From Deltaproteobacteria bacterium (GTDB lineage: Bacteria; Desulfobacterota_B; Binatia; Bin18): a stretch of 12,004 nucleotides of DNA. Location of the stretch: assembly GCA_012271025.1 (NCBI GenBank), contig JAAXHF010000450.1:1-12004 (forward strand). The letters are read 5' to 3'. The translations under genes and the position numbers were made by a program. Under the pieces are notes generated by a model that saw only the letters and a program-made list of their open reading frames with translations, did no database searches and was not told the origin of the DNA. Below are positions 5,989 through 12,004 of the stretch, piece after piece. Numbering within the stretch: position 1 is the stretch's first letter; the number at the start of each line of letters is the position of its first letter.

Positions 5989-8505
5989 TCAGGCCCTGTC
6001 TTCAGGGCGGGTTGCCACAACAGAACCGTTGTGTGGACCGTACACAAAACGGGGCTTCCAGGTATTCAACATCACCGGCAGCAGCGTCATGGAGGCCACC
6101 AGACACGCCCCCATGTTCAGCGCCATCATCGCGCCCAGGTAGTAGTTGGGCAGGAACTTCGAGCTCAGAAAGACGAGGAAGCCGCCGATGACCACGACGG
6201 CGTTGAAAAAGATGGCTTTGCCCGAGGTCACCATGGTGGCCAGGGTAATCGCTTCCGGGTCCGTCAAGCCCTCACGCACTTTGAGCCGATACTTGTTGAG
6301 AAAATGAATCGTATAATCGATCCCGACCCCGATGACCATTGAGGCGGTGAGCGATTTGCCGATTTCCAGCGGACTCTGGAGCAGGCCCAGCAGGCCGAAG
6401 CTGAAGACGATCACCACCCCGATGGGAATGACCGTGATCAGACCGGCCATGAGCGAGCGGAACATGAGCGCGGTGAGGACGAACACCGCTCCTAACGAGG
6501 TGACCAGGCTGGCGGCCTGGCTGCTGACGACCAGCTCACTCATCCGGTTGACAAAATACCCGTTGCCCGCAAAGCCGATACGAAAGCCGCTCCGGGTCTC
6601 CCAGTTGGTGATCGTCGGCTCGATGTTGACCAGCCAGCGCCCCAGGCGGATGGACAGCGGGTCGCGGTGGCTCAGCTGTCCGTTGTCGGCCGACTCCGCA
6701 CGCCCGAACTGCTGCTCGGCAAAGTCCTGGGCGCGCTGGACCACCCGCAGCACATCGTCGGTGCTGTCGGAGCGCAGATAAAACGCCACATTGGCGTGCT
6801 GGTAGTCATAATCGACGACCTCGTCGAAATCGTCCGGATCGCCGGAGAACGAGTACAGCAGCAGGTACTGGGCCACCAGGTCACGGTCGGTCGGCACGAC
6901 CTCCATCTCGGGCCGGTCCTCGTTCATGATCCGGTTCATGCGCTTGACATACTCGGCGATGGACACCGAGCCGCCGACCATGGGGTCCTGTTCGACCTCG
7001 GCCTGCAGCAGGTCGAGTTTGGCCAGCAGACCGGGGTCTTTGAGCCGGTCGGGCTCGTGTCCCTCAATCACCACATACACGGGCGTCGTGCCCTGGAAGG
7101 TGTCCCGCAGGATCCGATCCGCCGTGCGGACCGGACTGTCGGGATGAAATATGCCGATAGGTGAGGAATCGACCGGAATATAGCGGCTGCCGACCAGACA
7201 CAGGCCAACGACCCCCAGCGTCGGCAGCCACACCAGCAGCGGACGCCGGGCCACACCCCGACCCAGGACGGCCAGCGCCCGGGCGGCCCAGCCGGTCGCC
7301 GCCAGGTCGCCGCTGCGCCGCATCTGACGCACCAGACCCCGGCTGACCTTGGCCGGCAGCATGGACAGCAGGGCCGGGAAGAGGGTCAGGGAGAAGACCA
7401 TGGCCGCCAGCACGCCAAAGGCGGTGAAAAACCCGAATTGACGGATCGGAGGCATCGGGGCGGCCACAAACGACAGGAAGCCCGCCGCCGTGGTCAGCGA
7501 GGTGAACACCACCGGCCGCCACATCTCGCACATGGCGGCCACGGTCGCCTCGGACGAGGACAGCTGCGGGCGCTCCAGGAGTTCGTCGTAGTAGCGGCTC
7601 AGAATATGAATGCCGTCGGCCACCCCAATCGCCATCAGCACGACCGGCAGCATGGTCGAAATGAAGAACATCGGGACTTCGAGCGCCGCCATCAGCCCCA
7701 GGGTCCAGATCACCGCTCCGACCACCACCACCAGGGGCAGGAGCACGCCGCGCAGACTCCGGTAGGTACAGTACAGCGCGCCGAGCACGACCAGGATGAC
7801 CAGGGGCATGAAGGTCTGCATGTCTTCACGCCCATAGTCACCGACCATCACCTCGATGGCGCCCCGGCCGGCGATATAAAAGGCTTCAGGCGCCCCGGCC
7901 TCCCGCTGGGCCTCGACCATGTGTTCGATCGCGCTATAGACGGCAATCCGGCGCGCCACCCCCTCAAGCGTGCCCCCGGACTCCTCCATTTTGGCCATAA
8001 TCAGCAGTCCGGTGCTGTCCTGCGACACCAGCCAGTTGACGTACATCGGGTTGCCGAACAGCTTCTTCTTGAGCGCGCCCAGCGCCTCGGGCGTGTCCGG
8101 CACGTCTTCCATGAACGGGTCGACGGCCATGCCGTCGGCCGTGCCGGTGATATTATCCATGGTCGCCACGCTGGCGATGTCTTCATCCCGGACCGCCTTG
8201 ATGCCCGGCAACAGGGCAATCTGCTCGGACAGGTCTTTGACAATGCCCAGGGTGCGCGGGTTGAACACGCCGTTTTCGGCCGGGTTGTCGTTCAGCACGC
8301 CGACGACAATCAGGTCGCGGATGCCGAAGCGCTCTTCGACCAGGTCGCTGTAGTGCAGGACCGGGTCGTCGGTTGGAATCATGGCCTCGGCATCGCTCTC
8401 AAAGCGCAGCGTGCCGAGTTGCAGCCAGGCCAGGGCGGTGCAGCCCAGGACCAGGCCGATGGTCGGCCACCGAAAGCGGATGAGGGTGCGAAAGACGGCT
8501 TCCAT
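5989..8505 (-). CDS. RND superfamily MMPL/COG1033-type exporter, copy A
   Basis: The 838-residue inner-membrane permease has the RND plan: TM1 (about 13-31), first periplasmic domain (32-228), TM2-TM6 (about 232-383), a cytoplasmic link, TM7 (about 421-440), second periplasmic domain (441-660) and TM8-TM12 (about 663-809). The TM2-6 block resembles the sterol-sensing domain of HpnN, Patched and MmpL proteins. Putative proton-relay residues are D297 in TM4 (GVADGIH) and D730-Y731 in TM10 (GIDYTIH). The second periplasmic domain carries a conserved block, MNRIMNEDRPEMEV (523-536) and LVAQYLLLYSFSG (543-555). Such proteins use proton flow to extrude hydrophobic molecules. The start at 8505 lies 11 bp after RND-B's stop, with GAGG (8518-8515) overlapping that stop, so translation is probably coupled. 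It lies 21 bp from the LolA-like gene. It is a paralog of copies B and C. Substrate unknown; a lipid is inferred from the family. Confidence 0.92.
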   Translation of the reverse strand: MEAVFRTLIRFRWPTIGLVLGCTALAWLQLGTLRFESDAEAMIPTDDPVLHYSDLVEERFGIRDLIVVGVLNDNPAENGVFNPRTLGIVKDLSEQIALLPGIKAVRDEDIASVATMDNITGTADGMAVDPFMEDVPDTPEALGALKKKLFGNPMYVNWLVSQDSTGLLIMAKMEESGGTLEGVARRIAVYSAIEHMVEAQREAGAPEAFYIAGRGAIEVMVGDYGREDMQTFMPLVILVVLGALYCTYRSLRGVLLPLVVVVGAVIWTLGLMAALEVPMFFISTMLPVVLMAIGVADGIHILSRYYDELLERPQLSSSEATVAAMCEMWRPVVFTSLTTAAGFLSFVAAPMPPIRQFGFFTAFGVLAAMVFSLTLFPALLSMLPAKVSRGLVRQMRRSGDLAATGWAARALAVLGRGVARRPLLVWLPTLGVVGLCLVGSRYIPVDSSPIGIFHPDSPVRTADRILRDTFQGTTPVYVVIEGHEPDRLKDPGLLAKLDLLQAEVEQDPMVGGSVSIAEYVKRMNRIMNEDRPEMEVVPTDRDLVAQYLLLYSFSGDPDDFDEVVDYDYQHANVAFYLRSDSTDDVLRVVQRAQDFAEQQFGRAESADNGQLSHRDPLSIRLGRWLVNIEPTITNWETRSGFRIGFAGNGYFVNRMSELVVSSQAASLVTSLGAVFVLTALMFRSLMAGLITVIPIGVVIVFSFGLLGLLQSPLEIGKSLTASMVIGVGIDYTIHFLNKYRLKVREGLTDPEAITLATMVTSGKAIFFNAVVVIGGFLVFLSSKFLPNYYLGAMMALNMGACLVASMTLLPVMLNTWKPRFVYGPHNGSVVATRPEDRA

Positions 8506-8516
8506 GACGCCTGGCC

Positions 8517-11003
8517 TCAGCTCCGGGACGCGCCTTCGCGGCCGTACACAAACCGGGGTTTGAAGGTATTCAGCAGCGTCGGCAGGACCGTCATCGACAC
8601 CAGCAGACAGGCACCCATGTTCAGCATCAGCATGGCGCCCAGAGAAAAATTGGGTCGAAAATTGGAACTCAGAAACACGGCAAAGCCGCCGATGACCACC
8701 ACCGCATTAAAAAAGATGGCCTTGCCCGAGGTGGCCATGGTCGCCTCGGTGATGGCGGTCGGCTGGCGCAGCCCGCTGCGGACCTTGAGCCGGTACTTGT
8801 TCAGAAAGTGAATCGTGTAGTCGATGCCGATGCCGATCACCATCGACGAGGTCAGGGCCCTGCCGACCTCAAGCTCAAGACCCAGCAGGCCCATCACGCC
8901 AAAGCTGAAGATAATCACGATGCCGATGGGGATGACGTTGACCAGGCCGGCGACCACGGAGCGGAACATGAATGCGGTCAGCACAAAGACCGCGCCCAGC
9001 GAGACCAGCAGGCTCGACACCTGACCGCTGATGACCAGCTCGCTCAAGTGGTAGGTGAAATAGGCGCCGCCGGCAAAACCGATCCGGAAGCCCTGGTCGG
9101 TCTCCCAACCGGTAGACGTCGGCGCCAGGTCGAACAGCCGGCGGCCGACCTGCAGCGCCAAGGGCTCGTCGTCGGCCTCGCCATCCCCCTCGGCGCGGCC
9201 AAACTCGGCCAGGGCATAGTCCTGGACCTGTCTGACCACGCGGGCGATTTCCTGGCTGCTGTCCTCACGCAGGTACAGGGCCACGTTGGCGTACTGATAG
9301 TCGTAGTCGACCACCTCGTCGAAGTCGTCCGGCTCGCCCGAGAAGGAGTACAGCAGCAGGTACTGGGCGACCAGGTCGCGGTTGGTGGGGATGACCTCCA
9401 TCTCGGGCCGGTCTTCGTTCATCACCCGGTTCATGCGCTTGATGAACTCGGCGATGGACACCGAGCCGCCCACAATCGGGTCCTGCTCGGCTGCGGCCTG
9501 CATGCGGTCGAGCTGTTGCAACAGGACGGGGTCTTTCAGCCGGTCGGCCTCGTGGCCCTCGATCACGACGTACAGCGGCACGGTGCCCTGAAACTTCTGG
9601 CGCAGGACGCCCTCGGCAACGCGGATGGAGCTGGAGGCGGGAAAAATGCGGATGGCCGAGGCGTCGACCACAATGCGCTGGGTGCCGACCAGACACAGCA
9701 GGACAACGACCACGCTCGGCACCCACACCAGCAGCGGACGCCGGGCCACGCTGCGGCCCAGCCACGACAGGCCCCGGGCCGCCCAGCCGGTGGCGGCCAG
9801 ATCACCGCTGCGGCCCATCTGGCGGGCCAGGCCGCGGCTGACCTTGACCGGCAGCATGGCCAGCACTGCGGGCAGCAGGGTCAGCGACAAGACCATCGCC
9901 GCCAGCACCCCGACGGCGGCAAACAGGCCAAAGTCGCGCTGGGGCGGCAGGGGGGCGGTCAGAAACGACAGGAAGCCCGCCGCAGTGGTCAGCGAGGTCA
10001 GCATCACCGGCAGCCACATCTCGCTCATCGTGGCCACCACGGCCGTCGGTCCGTCGGTGTCCGGGTGTTCCAGGACCTCGTCATAGTAGCGGCTCAGAAT
10101 GTGAATGCCGTCCGCCACCCCGATCGCTATCAGGACGACCGGCATCATGGTCGAGATGAAGTACAGCGGAAAGCCGAGGCTGCCCATCAGGCCCAGGGTC
10201 CAGATCACCGACCCGACCACCACGGCAAACGGCAGCAGCACGCCGCGCAGGCTGCGATAGGTCAGGTACAGCGTCACCAGCACCACGCCGAGCACCAGCG
10301 GCAGAAAGGTGGCCATGTCCTGGCGACCGTAGCGGCCGACCGTGATCTCCATCGCCCCGCGGCCGGCCACGTACAGCTGCTCGGGCACCCCGGCGTCACG
10401 CTGGGCCTGGACCATGGCCTCGATGGCGTTATACGCCTCGGCGCGCTGGGCCAGCCCGGCGGCGTTGTCCACCGCCGACTCCAGCTTGGCCATGATCAGC
10501 AGCCCGGTGCCGTCGCGCGACACCAGCCAATCGACGTACATCTCGTTACGAAACAGACTCTCCCGCAGAGCGGCCAGCGCCTCCGGCGTGTCGGGGACGG
10601 TCTCCATGAACGGATCGACCGCCATGCCGTCGGCCGTGCCGGTGATATTGTCCATGGTCGCCACGCTCGACACGTCTTCGTCGCGCACGGCCTTGATGCC
10701 GGGCAGCAGGGCGATCTGTTCCGACAGCTCCTTGACGATGGCCAGGCTGCGCGGGTTGAACACGCCGTTTTCGGCCGCGTTGTCGTTCAGCACCCCAACC
10801 ACGATGTTGTCCCGCATGCCGAAGCGGTCTTCGACCTGCTCCTTATACATGCTGACCGGGTTGTCGGCTGGCACCATGGCGTCGAGGTCGCTCTCAAAGC
10901 GCAGATGGCTGCGCAGCTGTCCCCAGGCCAGGACCGAGATGCCCAGGACCAGGGCGATAATCAGCCAGCGCAGGCGGATCACCCCATGAAAGAAAGCACT
11001 CAT
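8517..11003 (-). CDS. RND superfamily MMPL/COG1033-type exporter, copy B
   Basis: The 828-residue full-length paralog of copy A has the same twelve-helix, two-loop plan. It holds D298 in TM4 (GVADGIH) and D728-Y729 in TM10 (GIDYTIH). The loop block MNRVMNEDRPEMEV is at 524-537. The first loop segment GTADGMAVDPFM is identical in A and B, and DNA identity there is high. The main differences lie in the charged part of loop 2 (about 600-625, GDGEADDEPLALQ), the start of TM7 and the short tail after KPRFVYG. ATG at 11003 overlaps the TGA of RND-C as ATGA, with GGAGG (11015-11011) seven bases upstream, so it is coupled to RND-C. It may handle a different chain length or form a mixed complex with A and C; both are guesses. 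It might also be a spare duplicate, but an intact frame and retained aspartates argue that it works. Confidence 0.92.
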   Translation of the reverse strand: MSAFFHGVIRLRWLIIALVLGISVLAWGQLRSHLRFESDLDAMVPADNPVSMYKEQVEDRFGMRDNIVVGVLNDNAAENGVFNPRSLAIVKELSEQIALLPGIKAVRDEDVSSVATMDNITGTADGMAVDPFMETVPDTPEALAALRESLFRNEMYVDWLVSRDGTGLLIMAKLESAVDNAAGLAQRAEAYNAIEAMVQAQRDAGVPEQLYVAGRGAMEITVGRYGRQDMATFLPLVLGVVLVTLYLTYRSLRGVLLPFAVVVGSVIWTLGLMGSLGFPLYFISTMMPVVLIAIGVADGIHILSRYYDEVLEHPDTDGPTAVVATMSEMWLPVMLTSLTTAAGFLSFLTAPLPPQRDFGLFAAVGVLAAMVLSLTLLPAVLAMLPVKVSRGLARQMGRSGDLAATGWAARGLSWLGRSVARRPLLVWVPSVVVVLLCLVGTQRIVVDASAIRIFPASSSIRVAEGVLRQKFQGTVPLYVVIEGHEADRLKDPVLLQQLDRMQAAAEQDPIVGGSVSIAEFIKRMNRVMNEDRPEMEVIPTNRDLVAQYLLLYSFSGEPDDFDEVVDYDYQYANVALYLREDSSQEIARVVRQVQDYALAEFGRAEGDGEADDEPLALQVGRRLFDLAPTSTGWETDQGFRIGFAGGAYFTYHLSELVISGQVSSLLVSLGAVFVLTAFMFRSVVAGLVNVIPIGIVIIFSFGVMGLLGLELEVGRALTSSMVIGIGIDYTIHFLNKYRLKVRSGLRQPTAITEATMATSGKAIFFNAVVVIGGFAVFLSSNFRPNFSLGAMLMLNMGACLLVSMTVLPTLLNTFKPRFVYGREGASRS

Positions 11004-12004
11004 GCCGATCCCTCCGGCTGCCGGCCGAATCCGAGGCGCGCCTCCGGCCCCTGCGCCTCCGGCTCCTGCGGCTCCGCGCCCAGGGTCGCGGGCGCTGTCC
11101 CGGCGTACACAAAGCGGGGTTTGCAGGTGTTCAGCATCGCCGGCAGGACCGTCATCGACACCAGCAGACAGGCGCTCATGTTGAGTGCCAGCATGGCTCC
11201 AAGATAAAAATTGGGCCGAAAGTTGGAAGTCAGAAAGACGAGGAAACCCGCCGTCACAACCAGGGCATTAAAAAAGATGGCTTTGCCCGAGGTCGCCATC
11301 GTCGCTGCGGTAATGTCTTCCGGGTCCGTCAGGCCAGCCCGGACTTTAATCCGATATTTATTCAGGAAGTGAATCGTATAATCGATGCCGATCCCGATGA
11401 CCATAGACGCCGTCAGCGACTTGCCGACCTCAAGCGGAATATTGAGGAGTCCGAGCAGCCCGAAACTGAACACCATCACCATACTGATCGGAATCACATT
11501 GATCAGCCCGGCGACCCAGGAGCGAAACATGAACGCGGTCAGGCAAAAGACGGCCACCAGTGAGACGGTCAGGCTGGCCAGCTGCCCGGACACCACCAGT
11601 TCGCTGAAACGGCTCGTGAGATAGCCATTCCCGGCAATCCCAAGCCGAAAGCCGCTGTCGGTTTCCCAGCTGATGACGGTCGGCTCGATGCCGGCCAGCC
11701 AGCGGCCAAAGCGGATGGCGAGCGGGTCGCGTGAGGCGGTATCGGCCGTGCCACTGTCCCCGGCATGTCCGAATTCACGCACGGCAAAGTCCTGGACCAG
11801 ACCCACCACCCGTTCGATATCCTGCGTACTGTCCGACCGCAGAAAGATCGTCAGGTTCGCGTGCTGATAGTCATAATCGACGATCTCATCAAAATCGTCC
11901 GGGTCGCCGGAGAAGGAGTACAGCAGCAGGTACTGGGCAACGAGGTCTTGCGCGTCCGGAATCACTTCCATCTCCGGCCGGTCCTCGTTCATGACCCGGT
12001 TCAT
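11000..12004 (-). CDS. RND superfamily MMPL/COG1033-type exporter, copy C (5' end outside window)
   Basis: Only the C-terminal 334 residues are visible. The first visible codon is an internal Met: it aligns with M523 of copy A inside MNR-MNEDRPEMEV, so roughly 520 residues lie beyond the window edge. The visible part contains the end of the second periplasmic domain and TM8-TM12, with D208-Y209 (fragment numbering) in GIGIDYTIH of TM10 and the closing motif CKPRFVY. It resembles copies A and B closely along its whole length. Unlike them it ends in a tail of about 33 residues rich in Pro, Glu and Gly (EPQEPEAQGPEARL), encoded by GC-rich imperfect repeats and probably cytoplasmic and unstructured. 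It overlaps RND-B by four bases. It is the first visible gene of the operon, whose promoter must lie outside the window. Confidence 0.9.
   Translation of the reverse strand: MNRVMNEDRPEMEVIPDAQDLVAQYLLLYSFSGDPDDFDEIVDYDYQHANLTIFLRSDSTQDIERVVGLVQDFAVREFGHAGDSGTADTASRDPLAIRFGRWLAGIEPTVISWETDSGFRLGIAGNGYLTSRFSELVVSGQLASLTVSLVAVFCLTAFMFRSWVAGLINVIPISMVMVFSFGLLGLLNIPLEVGKSLTASMVIGIGIDYTIHFLNKYRIKVRAGLTDPEDITAATMATSGKAIFFNALVVTAGFLVFLTSNFRPNFYLGAMLALNMSACLLVSMTVLPAMLNTCKPRFVYAGTAPATLGAEPQEPEAQGPEARLGFGRQPEGSA
11011..11015 (-). promoter_or_regulatory. Ribosome binding site of RND-B inside the RND-C coding end
   Basis: GGAGG on the minus strand (11015-11011), seven bases before the ATG at 11003. Together with the ATGA stop-start overlap it supports translational coupling and the chosen start. 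Confidence 0.7.

Noticed and set aside
5989..11003. RND-A and RND-B as one gene split by a frameshift
   Set aside because: Each has a complete set of 12 helices and both loops, with its own ribosome site and stop.
8808..11207. A long open frame on the plus strand (about 800 codons) opposite RND-B
   Set aside because: It mirrors the RND-B coding strand, is rich in His, Gln, Asp and Arg with no domain pattern, and crosses the clear RND-C/RND-B junction. GC-rich codon bias keeps the opposite strand open.
11000..12004. ATG at the window edge (12004) as the true start of RND-C
   Set aside because: The Met aligns with an internal residue of copies A and B in the middle of the second periplasmic loop; no signal or TM1 precedes it in the window.

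Overview
The window is GC-rich, gene-dense DNA from a Gram-negative (diderm) bacterium. The evidence is the set of outer-membrane, periplasmic and inner-membrane export proteins, all with Sec-type signals or RND topology. The protein set (DUF1329, DUF1302-like barrel, LolA-like carrier, COG1033-type MMPL permeases) suits a deltaproteobacterial-grade or uncultured lineage such as Desulfobacterota, Myxococcota, Binatota or Tectomicrobia. That placement is inference; the sequence does not fix the taxon.

Layout. Positions 1-290 hold a small remnant that reads as the C-terminal tail of a type I restriction specificity subunit (HsdS), followed by an imperfect GTAGGGGC-type repeat. Positions 291-1262 (+) encode an NAD(P)H:quinone-oxidoreductase-like MDR enzyme. 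Everything else is on the minus strand and looks like one operon read right to left: RND-C (cut by the window edge, 12004-11000), RND-B (11003-8517), RND-A (8505-5989), a LolA-like periplasmic carrier (5967-5170), an AMIN-AMIN-DUF1302-like outer-membrane barrel (5045-2631) and a DUF1329 protein (2546-1263). The operon's last stop codon directly abuts the stop codon of the convergent MDR gene, with no base between them.

How the genes may work together (inference): the three RND/MMPL permeases would lift a hydrophobic substrate, probably a lipid, out of the inner membrane. The LolA-like protein would carry it across the periplasm. The AMIN domains would hold the DUF1302-like barrel to the peptidoglycan, and the barrel with DUF1329 would insert or release the cargo at the outer membrane. 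No membrane-fusion protein or TolC gene is visible, which fits MMPL/HpnN-type lipid transport better than tripartite drug efflux. The substrate cannot be read from the sequence.

The most unusual points are three tandem, translationally linked paralogous RND genes, the fusion of two AMIN domains to a DUF1302-like barrel, a palindromic mobile-type repeat that contains the barrel gene's stop codon, and a 5 x 9-bp tandem repeat inside the DUF1329 signal peptide. No RNA gene, CRISPR array, insertion sequence or attachment site was seen.
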